Below, piece after piece: positions 26,621 through 34,685 of a DNA stretch of 64,000 bases. The notes below the pieces were generated by a model. That model searched no databases and was not told the origin of the DNA. It saw only the letters and a program-made list of their open reading frames with translations. Every line of letters starts with the position of its first letter. The first letter of the stretch is position 1. The DNA is taken from NCBI RefSeq assembly GCF_007859075.1, contig NZ_VOAK01000026.1:99481-163480 (forward strand), in the 5' to 3' direction. This DNA is from Gemmobacter aquaticus (GTDB lineage: Bacteria; Pseudomonadota; Alphaproteobacteria; Rhodobacterales; Rhodobacteraceae). A program made the translations under genes and the position numbers.

Positions 26621-27628
26621 TCAGCCCGCTATTTCTTCGGCGATAACCGCCACGCAATCGCCCGGCTTGACCAGTCCGGGGAAGTGCCGCGCCGTGAACA
26701 GGCCCGACCGACGCACGCGCAACTCGATCGGATCAAGCCCGGTGCGGCCCGTCGGATAGATCATCGCGATGACCTGCCCCTTGGCGACCCTGTCCCCAAG
26801 GTCTGCCAGAAAGCGGATCAGCCCCGCGTCTTCCGCAAAGGTAAAGCAGTCGCCATCGGGCATGTCGAGCCATTGCGTGCCCGCTGCCGCGAGTTCACCC
26901 TTCAGGATGCCCGCCGCAATCAGCAGGTTCCGGCAGCCCTGCAACGCGATGCCCGCCGTGCGCGCGCTTGCGGTGCCGCCGCCGCCCAGTTCGGTGGTGA
27001 CAAAGACCTTGCCCATCTCCTCGGCGGCGGTGTCATACATGCCGACGGCGTCGATCTCGAGCATCTTGACGCTGTAGGGGGCGCCAAAGGCCCGCACGAG
27101 GCGAAAGGCCTCGGCCTCCTGCGTCTTGTCGGGCAGGATATGGGCGGCGCAGAACGGCAGGAAGTCCAGTGTCTTGCCGCCCGAATGATAGTCAAGAACC
27201 ACATCGGCCATCGGCAGAAGGACGCGCTGGAAGTAGTCGGCGATCTTTTCGGTCACCGTGCCGTCGGGGCGGCCCGGAAAGCTGCGGTTCATGTTGCCCC
27301 GGTCGATGGGCGAGGTGCGGGTGCCCGCCGCAAAGGCGGGCTGGTTCATGGCAGGCAGAATGATGATCCGACCCGACACCTGATCGGCGCGCAGGCTGCG
27401 CGCCAGATCGAAGAGCGCGATGGGCCCTTCATATTCATCGCCGTGGTTGGCACCGGTCAGAAGGGCCGTGGGGCCCTTGCCGTTTTTCACCACCGTGACC
27501 GGGATCATCACCGAACCCCACGCCGCATCGTCGCGGCTGTAGGGCAGGCGCAGAAAGCCGTGTTGCACGCCGTCTGCGTCAAAGTCCACCGTCGCCGAGA
27601 TGGGCGACGGCCTTTGGGATTGGGTCAT
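26621..27628 (-). CDS. eutE: N-alpha-acetyl-L-2,4-diaminobutyrate deacetylase
   Basis: Predicted 335-aa zinc enzyme of the succinylglutamate desuccinylase/aspartoacylase family. Zinc ligands are visible in GANHGDEYEG (His62, Glu65) and DYHSGG (His148); the catalytic glutamate is probably in TTELGGGG. EutE (DoeB) removes acetate from N-alpha-acetyl-diaminobutyrate, the product of EutD, giving L-2,4-diaminobutyrate. It begins four bases after the eutD stop. Assignment rests on the family plus the complete eut context. Confidence 0.92.
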   Translation of the reverse strand: MTQSQRPSPISATVDFDADGVQHGFLRLPYSRDDAAWGSVMIPVTVVKNGKGPTALLTGANHGDEYEGPIALFDLARSLRADQVSGRIIILPAMNQPAFAAGTRTSPIDRGNMNRSFPGRPDGTVTEKIADYFQRVLLPMADVVLDYHSGGKTLDFLPFCAAHILPDKTQEAEAFRLVRAFGAPYSVKMLEIDAVGMYDTAAEEMGKVFVTTELGGGGTASARTAGIALQGCRNLLIAAGILKGELAAAGTQWLDMPDGDCFTFAEDAGLIRFLADLGDRVAKGQVIAMIYPTGRTGLDPIELRVRRSGLFTARHFPGLVKPGDCVAVIAEEIAG

Positions 27629-27632
27629 GCTC

Positions 27633-28814
27633 TCAATCCTTCACGAACAGCTTGCGCGGGACGTTTGACAGACATTCTACGCCAGTTTCGGTGATCAGGA
27701 TGGATTCCGTCAATTCGAAGCCCATGTCCTCCAGCCAGAGACCGGTCATGAAATGGAAGGTCATGCCGGGCTCAAGCACGGTGCGGTCACCCGGACGCAG
27801 CGACATGGTGCGTTCGCCCCAGTCCGGCGGGTAGCTTACGCCGATCGGATAGCCGGTGCGGTTATCCTTGATGATGCCGTACGTCTTCAGCACATCGAAG
27901 AAGCCGCGCGCGATATCCTCGCAGGTATTGCCGGGGCGGGCGGCCGCGAGGCCTGCCTCCATCCCTTCCAGTGTGGCCTTTTCGGCATCAAGGAAGGCCT
28001 GGGTTGGCTTGCCCAGAAACACAGTGCGCGACAGGGGCAGGTGATAGCGGTGGTAGCAGCCGGCGATCTCGAAGAAGGTTCCCATGTTCGGCTGCATCGG
28101 CTTGTCGTCCCATGTCAGGTGCGGCGCGCTGGCGTCGCGACCCGAGGGCAGAAGCGGCACGATGGCGGGATAATCGCCGCCGAATTCGGCATCACCCCGG
28201 ATACCTGCATCGTAGATCTCGGCCACCAGATCGCATTTGCGCATGCCGACCTCGATCGTGTCGAAGATCCGGGCATGCATCTTTTCGACGATGCGGCCGG
28301 CCTTGCGCATATAGTCGATTTCCTGCGACGACTTAACCGCGCGCTGCCAGTTCACCAGCGCGGTGCAGTCGGTGAAGCGGGCGTTGGGCAGATGTTTGAC
28401 CAGCGAGGCGTAGGCGGCGGCCGAGAAGTAATAGTTGTCCATCTCGACGCCGATCCGCAGACCGCCCCATCCCTTGTCGGTCAGGATGCCCGACAGGTAA
28501 TCCATCGGGTGGCGTTCGGACGACTGCACATAATGGTCGGGGTAGCCGATGATGTTGTCTTCGCGCAGATAGGCCGTCAGCTTTGCGCCATTCGCGTCCT
28601 GACCGCGCCCGAACCAGATCGGCTCTCCACTCGGTGGAACGATCACACATTGATGCACGTAGAACGACCACCCGTCATAGCCGGTCAGCCAGTTCATGTT
28701 TGAAGGGTCGGTCACGATCAGAAGATCGACCCCCTTCTGTTCCATCGCGCGGCGCGTCTTGTCCAGACGGGCCGCGAACTCGGCGCGGGTAAAGCGCAGG
28801 TCCACATCGGGCAT
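27633..28814 (-). CDS. eutD: ectoine hydrolase
   Basis: Predicted 393-aa M24-family protein with an N-terminal creatinase-like domain (DPSNMNWLTGYDGWSFYVHQ) and a C-terminal pita-bread domain (DRTVLEPGMTFHFMTG). EutD (DoeA) opens the ectoine ring to N-alpha-acetyl-L-2,4-diaminobutyrate, which is also the inducer recognised by EnuR in studied systems. The ATG at 28814 follows GAAGGAGGACAAACCG. Neighbours eutE and eutC confirm the assignment. Confidence 0.93.
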   Translation of the reverse strand: MPDVDLRFTRAEFAARLDKTRRAMEQKGVDLLIVTDPSNMNWLTGYDGWSFYVHQCVIVPPSGEPIWFGRGQDANGAKLTAYLREDNIIGYPDHYVQSSERHPMDYLSGILTDKGWGGLRIGVEMDNYYFSAAAYASLVKHLPNARFTDCTALVNWQRAVKSSQEIDYMRKAGRIVEKMHARIFDTIEVGMRKCDLVAEIYDAGIRGDAEFGGDYPAIVPLLPSGRDASAPHLTWDDKPMQPNMGTFFEIAGCYHRYHLPLSRTVFLGKPTQAFLDAEKATLEGMEAGLAAARPGNTCEDIARGFFDVLKTYGIIKDNRTGYPIGVSYPPDWGERTMSLRPGDRTVLEPGMTFHFMTGLWLEDMGFELTESILITETGVECLSNVPRKLFVKD

Positions 28815-28856
28815 CGGTTTGTCCTCCTTCGGGCGTCAGTGCCCGGTATGCTGATC

Positions 28857-29840
28857 TCAGACGGTAAAGCTCATGCCTGCACCTGCTGCGCGCGCGCGCG
28901 TCACGGCAAGGGCAGCGATTGCGGTATCCTGAATGCCGGTGCCGGTCAGATCGGCCAGGGTAATCTGATCGGGCGCACTGCGACCGGGGGCGGGGCTCGC
29001 GATGACCTGTCCCAGTTCGCAAAATTGGCGATCGGCCGGAATCGCGCCTGCTGCGATGGCGTGGTGCAATTCACCCAGGACGCGGGTCTGCGACAGGCGG
29101 TCGGCGATATAGGTAGCCCGTGCCAGTAGGGCGGGTGCCACCTCGTTCTTGTGTTCGGCGTCCGAGCCCATGGCGGTTATGTGCTGTCCCGGCGCTGCAT
29201 CCTGCAGGATCGGACGGGTTGCAGGTGTTGTCGTGACGATGACATCCGCCCCAAGGGTCGCAGTCTCGGGGGTGGCGCAGGCGGTGGCGGCAAACCCGCG
29301 CGCAGCAAGGCGCGCGCTCAGGGCCTCGGCCTTGGCCGGGTCCCGTGCCCAGATGCGGAAGGTGCGCACGGGTCGCACCAGCGACAGCGCGAACGCCTGC
29401 ATCTCGGCCTGCATTCCGGCGCCAAGGATCGCGGCGGTGGCACTTTCGGCCCGGCTCAGGTGGCGCGCGGCCACGGCGCCGGCTGCGGCGGTACGCACAT
29501 CGGTCAGATAGCCGTTGTCTAGAAGCAGCGCCTGCACGAGACCGGTTTGCGCCGAGAGCACGACCATCATCCCGTTGGTCGACGGCAGGCCGATCTCGGG
29601 GTTGCCAAAGAATCCGGGGCTGATCTTGATCGCAAAATGGTCGATCCCCGGCACGTAGGCGGTTTTGACATCCACCTCGCCCCGGTACTCCGGGATATCC
29701 AGCCGCAGGATCGGCGGCATCGCGACCGGCTTGGTCGCCAGCGCCCTGAAGGCATCCTCGACGCAGTCGATGGCAGCAAGGTCAAGCGGCACGAGCGTGC
29801 GCAGATCGGCTTCGGTCAGGATGGTGACGGGATCTCTCAT
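28857..29840 (-). CDS. eutC: EutC, ornithine cyclodeaminase/mu-crystallin family
   Basis: Predicted 327-aa protein with the NAD-binding motif ILGAGMQAEMQAFAL and the family segments KISPGFFGNP and MGSDAEHKNEV. With EutA and EutB it belongs to the gene set thought to convert 5-hydroxyectoine into ectoine before ring opening; the individual reaction is not settled. ATG at 29840 follows AAGGACAG. It lies 11 bases after eutB and 42 bases before eutD. Confidence 0.9.
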   Translation of the reverse strand: MRDPVTILTEADLRTLVPLDLAAIDCVEDAFRALATKPVAMPPILRLDIPEYRGEVDVKTAYVPGIDHFAIKISPGFFGNPEIGLPSTNGMMVVLSAQTGLVQALLLDNGYLTDVRTAAAGAVAARHLSRAESATAAILGAGMQAEMQAFALSLVRPVRTFRIWARDPAKAEALSARLAARGFAATACATPETATLGADVIVTTTPATRPILQDAAPGQHITAMGSDAEHKNEVAPALLARATYIADRLSQTRVLGELHHAIAAGAIPADRQFCELGQVIASPAPGRSAPDQITLADLTGTGIQDTAIAALAVTRARAAGAGMSFTV

Positions 29841-29851
29841 GCGGGCTGTCC

Positions 29852-30802
29852 TTACAGAATGCGGGCAAAGGTTTCGGGCGCGACATTGGCACCTGAAAGG
29901 ATGCAGACCGTTGCAGGGCCGGGTTTTACACGACCAGACAGGATCGCGGCGACGCCCACCGCTGCCGCCCCTTCGACCGCGTCGCCGGTTGCCGCGCGGA
30001 TGTGGCGCATGGCCTCTGCGATCTCGTCTTCGGACACCAGAACCACATCGTCGAGCAGGGCACGGCACATGGCAAAGGTCACGCGATTGCCAAGCCCGAT
30101 GCCACCACCCAGCGAGTCGGCAAGTGTCGGAAGCTCGGGCACCTCAACCGGCTGACCTGCCGCGAGGCTCGCGGCCATCGCTGCGCCGCGCGCCATCGTC
30201 ACGCCGACGAGCCGGGTCGAGGGGGAAAGCGACCGGACCGCTGCCGCAACACCGGCTGCAAGACCACCGCCCGACAGTGGGATCAGCACCGATGACGGCG
30301 CTGCGCAATCGGCCAGCAGCTCAAGCCCAAGCGTGCCTTGCCCGGCAACAACGGCCGGATGATCAAAGGGGGGCACTTCGATCAGCCCCTCTTCGGCGAC
30401 CGCGCGGGCAACCTCTGCCATCGCTTCATCCTGGCTTTGGCCGACCACACGGACTTCGGCGCCCAGATCGCGGATGGCCTGAACCTTGTTCGCAGGCACC
30501 AGATGGGACAGGCAGACCACAGCCCTGGCCCCGCAAGCGCGGGCTCCATGGGCCAGTGCCCGCCCATGATTGCCGGTGGAGGCGGTAACCACCCCGCGCG
30601 CAAGCTCATCGGCGGACAGTGACAGGATCGCATTCGTTGCGCCCCGCAGCTTGAACGCGCCGGTCTCCTGCCGGTATTCCTGCTTGAGCAGAACGCCCGA
30701 AAGGCGCGGATCGACCATCAGCGGAGTGTGGCGCACGCGGCCACGGATGCGCGCCTCGGCCGCACGGATATCCGCAAGGGTAACGGGCAGGGGCGTGTTC
30801 AC
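29852..30802 (-). CDS. eutB: EutB, threonine dehydratase-like PLP enzyme
   Basis: Predicted 316-aa fold-type II PLP enzyme: the PLP lysine is in GAFKLRGATN (about K51), followed by STGNHGRALAHGA and the phosphate-cradle SGGGLAAG. It is thought to act with EutA and EutC on 5-hydroxyectoine. I place the start at GTG 30802, which overlaps the eutA stop (GTGA), because upstream codons do not resemble the family and the usual N-terminal helix begins directly after. Confidence 0.9.
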   Translation of the reverse strand: MNTPLPVTLADIRAAEARIRGRVRHTPLMVDPRLSGVLLKQEYRQETGAFKLRGATNAILSLSADELARGVVTASTGNHGRALAHGARACGARAVVCLSHLVPANKVQAIRDLGAEVRVVGQSQDEAMAEVARAVAEEGLIEVPPFDHPAVVAGQGTLGLELLADCAAPSSVLIPLSGGGLAAGVAAAVRSLSPSTRLVGVTMARGAAMAASLAAGQPVEVPELPTLADSLGGGIGLGNRVTFAMCRALLDDVVLVSEDEIAEAMRHIRAATGDAVEGAAAVGVAAILSGRVKPGPATVCILSGANVAPETFARIL

Positions 30803-31563
30803 TGCGGCAACCCCAGGGTCATCAGGTGGCCAGGGGTCAGCGCATGATCCAGCCCGCAGATCCGCGCGACTTGCCACGCTGCGGCATAGTTCGATGAAAG
30901 CGCGGGCAGGCCGCTTGCCGCCTCGATCCGGTCGATCACGCCTGCTGCACGCACCGCAGTGCAGGATATGAACAGCGCGTCTGAAGCCGGGTCGGCCGCC
31001 GATGCCGCAAGGTCCACCAGATCATCCAGCGCGATCCGTGCCATGTCCCGATCGTCGGTCATATCGAGGCAGGTGAAGCGGTCAATCTCGAAACCCTCGG
31101 CCGCAAACAGCGCAGCCATCGGGCGCGAGGTGTCGACAGTATAGGGGGTCAGCACCGAAATCCGTCGTGCGCCCATGGCCCGCAGGCCTGCAAGAGCGCC
31201 TGAGATCGGCGTGACGACCGGGCATCCGGGTTTGCCCTTTGCGACCTGCGCCCGCACGGCGGCATCGCCAATGCAGACCGAGGCAGAGGTGCAGCCATAG
31301 ATGATGGCATCAAGCGGCTCATCCGGCAGGATCAGCGCGGCACCCTCGGCCAGATCGCCCTCCATCGCCCTCAGGGTCTCGGGCGTCACCGGATTGGCAA
31401 ACGGGATGCGGTTCACATAGATCCCCACACCTGCGGGGACGAGGATCCGGGCATAATCCAGCTCTGATGTATGGTCGGTGGCCAAGGCAACCAGCCCGAC
31501 GCGGTGGGCCACGGGGCGGTCATCCAGACGCGGCGCGCGTGAGAAGATGCGGATATCGGTCAT
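30799..31563 (-). CDS. eutA: EutA, Asp/Glu racemase-maleate isomerase family
   Basis: Predicted 254-aa protein of the aspartate/glutamate racemase superfamily, with paired catalytic cysteines in IIYGCTSAS and FISCTAVRAAG. In ectoine clusters it is grouped with EutB and EutC for 5-hydroxyectoine use. The ATG at 31563 overlaps the ehuD stop (ATGA); the frame stays open far upstream through ehuD, but that part reads like shadow sequence. Confidence 0.9.
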   Translation of the reverse strand: MTDIRIFSRAPRLDDRPVAHRVGLVALATDHTSELDYARILVPAGVGIYVNRIPFANPVTPETLRAMEGDLAEGAALILPDEPLDAIIYGCTSASVCIGDAAVRAQVAKGKPGCPVVTPISGALAGLRAMGARRISVLTPYTVDTSRPMAALFAAEGFEIDRFTCLDMTDDRDMARIALDDLVDLAASAADPASDALFISCTAVRAAGVIDRIEAASGLPALSSNYAAAWQVARICGLDHALTPGHLMTLGLPQ

Positions 31564-32219
31564 TTTCCCAGCCTTCCGAAACGATGCTCCAACCAGCGCA
31601 GCATGACGACCGACACAAGGCTCATTCCAAGGAAGAACACGCCCACCATCGTCATCGGCTCGATGTAACGATAGCTGGAATTCGCGACCGACTTCGCCTG
31701 ATTCATCAACTCCAGCACGGTGATGGCCGACAGAAGCGGCGTCTCCTTGAACATGGCGATCAGATAGTTCGCCAGCGCAGGGATCATTGGCGGCACAGCT
31801 TGCGGAACGATGACATGGACCCAGGTCTGTCGCGTGGTCAGATTGGTGGCGCGTGCGGCCTCCCACTGGCCCTTTGGCACGTTCTCGATACCGGCGCGGT
31901 ACACCTCGGCCGTGTAGGTTGCGTAGTGCAACCCCATGCCGATCACGCCCGCGACAAGTGGCGGCAGCAGGATGCCGACATCCGGCAGCACGTAGAAGAT
32001 GAAGTAGAGCTGCACCAGCAGCGGCGTGCCCCGGATGAATTCGATCACAAAGGAAACGGGCCGTGCGACCAGCGGGTTCCGCGATCGCCGTGCGATCGCA
32101 AAGACAAGGCCCAGGGCAGCCGCCACGATGGCAGAAAGCAGCGTGATCAGCAGGGTCAGCTTCAGCCCTTGCAAGAGCGTGGGCATGATCTCGGCGACGA
32201 AGGTCCAATCCCACTGCAT
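31560..32219 (-). CDS. ehuD: ectoine/hydroxyectoine ABC permease EhuD
   Basis: Predicted 219-aa polar-amino-acid-type permease (HisMQ fold) with helices around LLITLLSAIVAAALGLVFAI and the cytoplasmic coupling region ENVPKGQWEAARATNLT. ATG at 32219 lies one base after the ehuC stop. With EhuC it forms the channel of the Ehu importer first described in Sinorhizobium. Confidence 0.9.
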   Translation of the reverse strand: MQWDWTFVAEIMPTLLQGLKLTLLITLLSAIVAAALGLVFAIARRSRNPLVARPVSFVIEFIRGTPLLVQLYFIFYVLPDVGILLPPLVAGVIGMGLHYATYTAEVYRAGIENVPKGQWEAARATNLTTRQTWVHVIVPQAVPPMIPALANYLIAMFKETPLLSAITVLELMNQAKSVANSSYRYIEPMTMVGVFFLGMSLVSVVMLRWLEHRFGRLGK

Positions 32220-32220
32220 C

Positions 32221-32877
32221 CTAGCGCACCCCATCAAGGCCGCGCGTCATGCGGCGTTCAAGAAGCCGCATCGAGGCGGAGATGATCAGGGCCATTGCGA
32301 AATAGAGGATCAGTATCATGGCAAAGGGGATCAACGTGTTTCCGGTCTGTGCCCGCACGATCTGGGCCTGAAACGTCATGTCGGTAAGCGAGATCAGCGA
32401 CACCACGGCGGTCGCCTTCAGAAGTTCGATGGCGTTGTTGCCAAAGGTCGGCAGCATCAGGGGCAGGGCCTGCGGCAGGATCACATGGCGCATCCGTTGG
32501 AACCGGGTCAGGTTCAGCGCGGTCGTCGCCTCATACTGATCGCGCGGCACCGACAGGATCGCGCCGCGCACCACCTCGGCGGCATAGGCCCCGACATTCA
32601 GGCCCAAAGCCATGATGCCCGCCGCCATTGGCGAGAGGCTGATGCCCATGAAGGGCAGCACGAAATAGGCCCAGAAGAGCTGCACATAAATCGACGTCCC
32701 ACGAAAGAACTCGATGTAGATTGTCGAGAGCCAGCGGATCGCCCGCCATTGCGACAGCCGGCCAAGACCGGCAAGAAACGCGGCGGCAAGCGCGAGGATC
32801 GAGCCATAGACCGTCAGTTGCGCAGTCACCAGCGCCCCCTGAAGGATAAGGTTCAGATATCCGGACCAATCGGCCAT
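32221..32877 (-). CDS. ehuC: ectoine/hydroxyectoine ABC permease EhuC
   Basis: Predicted 218-aa HisMQ-type permease with the coupling segment LSVPRDQYEATTALNLTRFQ and FFRGTSIYVQLFWAYF. It shares the fold of ehuD but is clearly diverged from it. It follows ehuB after 67 bases containing a terminator-like hairpin (32901-32938), so its expression is probably below that of the binding protein. Confidence 0.9.
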   Translation of the reverse strand: MADWSGYLNLILQGALVTAQLTVYGSILALAAAFLAGLGRLSQWRAIRWLSTIYIEFFRGTSIYVQLFWAYFVLPFMGISLSPMAAGIMALGLNVGAYAAEVVRGAILSVPRDQYEATTALNLTRFQRMRHVILPQALPLMLPTFGNNAIELLKATAVVSLISLTDMTFQAQIVRAQTGNTLIPFAMILILYFAMALIISASMRLLERRMTRGLDGVR

Positions 32878-32900
32878 GAACTTGGGCTTTCGTTCAGAAG

Positions 32901-32938
32901 AAAAAGCCGGGCATCGCGCCTTGCGCCACGCCGCCCGG
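32901..32938 (-). terminator. attenuating terminator between ehuB and ehuC
   Basis: On the minus strand CCGGGC (32938-32933) pairs with GCCCGG (32912-32907), with an inner GCGC-AAG-GCGC stem, followed directly by CTTTTTCTT. This is the form of an intrinsic terminator. As permease genes continue beyond, partial readthrough would give more binding protein than permease, as is common in ABC operons. Confidence 0.6.
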
Positions 32939-32944
32939 AGGGGG

Positions 32945-33763
32945 TCACTCGCCGCAGAGGGTTGCGCGGCTGGTGGAGATCGCGGCAGCTGCCGAGAACC
33001 CGTAAGGCTCTATGATCGCGGCAAATTCTCCAGATTCCTTCATCTTGGCCAGTTCGACGTCAAAGGCGTCGCGCAGTGCTGCATCCTCCGTGCGGAAGGC
33101 TGCGCCGTCGCAGTAGACAGGCGCGCCTATGACCGGGGCCACCATTTCTAGGTTCGGATCGGCCGCTTTGGCCATCAGGTCAGAGATCGACAGGACCGGC
33201 AGCGAGTAGACATCGATCCGCCCGTCCTGCAGCATCTTCACGCCTGACTGCCCGTCCGGCACCACGATCACACGGTCGCGCGGCACGCCAGCTTCCAACG
33301 CCAGTTTTTCCTCGGTGCCGCCGCCCGGTGCGCCGATCTTGGCGTCCGGGTTCGCCGCGATGTCGGCGTAGGACTTGAAGCCCTTGGGATTGCCCTTGGG
33401 CAGAAGGAACGCCTCGGCATCGCAGAGCACGGGCTCGGAATAGGCGACAGCCGCGCAGCGCTCGGGCTTCATGAACAGGCCCGCGGTGATGGCATCATGG
33501 CGACCAGCCTGAAGGCCGGGGATCATCGCGCCATATTCGCTGATCGAGGCGACCACCTCGGGTACGCCAAGACGCTTGAAGATTTCGCGCGCCACATCGG
33601 GCGCCGCACCCGAAACAGTTCCATCGGCGGCAACGGCCGTAAAGGGGGGCTCGTTCGCAATGGCAATCCGGGCAAAGCCCTGTTCCTTGAGATCGGCAAG
33701 GGTGTCGGCCATGACTGCGGCTGGCGCGGCCATGAGGGCAAGGGTCAGAAGGGTCTTTTTCAT
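32945..33763 (-). CDS. ehuB: ectoine/hydroxyectoine-binding protein EhuB
   Basis: Predicted 272-aa protein with signal peptide MKKTLLTLALMAAPAAVMAD and the family 3 solute-binding fold (FARIAIANEPPFTAV, then GAAPDVAREIFKRLGV). ATG at 33763 follows AGAGAGGA. EhuB captures ectoine and 5-hydroxyectoine in the periplasm. The call relies on family 3 type and location between ehuA and ehuC. Confidence 0.9.
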   Translation of the reverse strand: MKKTLLTLALMAAPAAVMADTLADLKEQGFARIAIANEPPFTAVAADGTVSGAAPDVAREIFKRLGVPEVVASISEYGAMIPGLQAGRHDAITAGLFMKPERCAAVAYSEPVLCDAEAFLLPKGNPKGFKSYADIAANPDAKIGAPGGGTEEKLALEAGVPRDRVIVVPDGQSGVKMLQDGRIDVYSLPVLSISDLMAKAADPNLEMVAPVIGAPVYCDGAAFRTEDAALRDAFDVELAKMKESGEFAAIIEPYGFSAAAAISTSRATLCGE

Positions 33764-33790
33764 ACTACGTCCTCTCTGTCGGTGGCTGGA

Positions 33791-34576
33791 TCAGACACGG
33801 TGCCCTGCGGCGATGATCTTGCGCAGGAAGGTTTGTGTGCGTTCGTGTTCTGGGTTGCGGAAGATCTGGTCCGGCGGACCCTGTTCGACGATGCGGCCCT
33901 TGTCGAAGAACAGGACGCGGTCGGCGAATTCATGGGCAAAGCCCATCTCATGCGTGACAAGTAGCATCGTCATGTCAGTCTCGGCCGCGAGGCGCTTCAT
34001 CACCAGAAGCACCTCCTCAACCAACTCAGGGTCGAGCGCGCTCGTCACTTCGTCAAAAAGCATGATGCGCGGCTGCAGCGCCAACGCACGCGCAATGGCG
34101 ACGCGTTGTTTCTGGCCGCCCGAGAGCTGGCTTGGCATGGACTTCGCCTTGTCGGCGAGCCCGACCATGTCGAGCAGTTCCATTGCGCGGGCCTCGGCCT
34201 TTGCCTTTGGCTCGCCCTTGGTCAGCATCGGGGCGAGCGTGACGTTGTCGAGCACCGATTTGTGCGGAAACAGGTTGAAGTGCTGAAACACCATGCCGAT
34301 GTGGCGACGCATGTGATGCAGGTGCGCCTCATTGGCCGGCACTTCCGTTCCGCCCTTCTGCATGTGGTAAAGCTGTTCGCCGCAAACCTCGATATGGCCG
34401 CCTGAAATGGTTTCGAGCGTCATCAGGATGCGCAGAATTGTGGTCTTGCCCGAACCGGAGGGGCCGATCAGCGCCAGCTTCTCGCCCGGCATGACATCAA
34501 AGGACAGCCCGTCGAGCACCTTCAGCGTGCCAAAGGACTTGTCCAATTGGTTGATGCGGATGATCGGTGTGGTCAC
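33791..34576 (-). CDS. ehuA: ectoine/hydroxyectoine ABC ATPase EhuA
   Basis: Predicted 261-aa ATPase: Walker A GPSGSGKTT (about 38-46), signature LSGGQKQRVAIARAL, Walker B IMLFDEVTSALD, switch VTHEMGF. The best start is GTG at 34576, preceded by GGGGAGACAGGC; an in-frame ATG at 34615 has no ribosome site. First gene of ehuABCD-eutABCDE behind an AT-rich control region. Confidence 0.91.
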   Translation of the reverse strand: MTTPIIRINQLDKSFGTLKVLDGLSFDVMPGEKLALIGPSGSGKTTILRILMTLETISGGHIEVCGEQLYHMQKGGTEVPANEAHLHHMRRHIGMVFQHFNLFPHKSVLDNVTLAPMLTKGEPKAKAEARAMELLDMVGLADKAKSMPSQLSGGQKQRVAIARALALQPRIMLFDEVTSALDPELVEEVLLVMKRLAAETDMTMLLVTHEMGFAHEFADRVLFFDKGRIVEQGPPDQIFRNPEHERTQTFLRKIIAAGHRV

Positions 34577-34620
34577 GCCTGTCTCCCCGGTTCTGGTTGG
34601 GGCGACAATTGGCATGACTT

Positions 34621-34656
34621 AAAATCATGTCAATTAATAAATAATATCATGACAAT
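34621..34656 (-). promoter_or_regulatory. ehuA promoter and candidate EnuR box
   Basis: The minus strand reads ATTGACATGATTTT from 34634 to 34621. The same 14-mer with one change (ATTGATATGATTTT) occurs before enuR at 36101-36088. A second partial copy, ATCATGACAAT on the plus strand at 34646-34656, lies 22 bases from ATCATGTCAAT at 34624-34634. TTGACA (34633-34628) could be the -35. Shared sequence at the two promoters of this cluster points to EnuR binding. Confidence 0.55.
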
Positions 34657-34685
34657 TTTAGCTGGCCGCAGGACACTTTGAACAG

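Noticed and set aside
26423..27694. 423-codon plus-strand open frame opposite eutE
   Set aside because: Antisense to eutE with its zinc-binding motifs intact; shadow of codon bias.
31564..32214. In-frame upstream extension of eutA through ehuD
   Set aside because: This stretch lies wholly within ehuD in another frame. The ATG at 31563 overlapping the ehuD stop gives a normal-length EutA.
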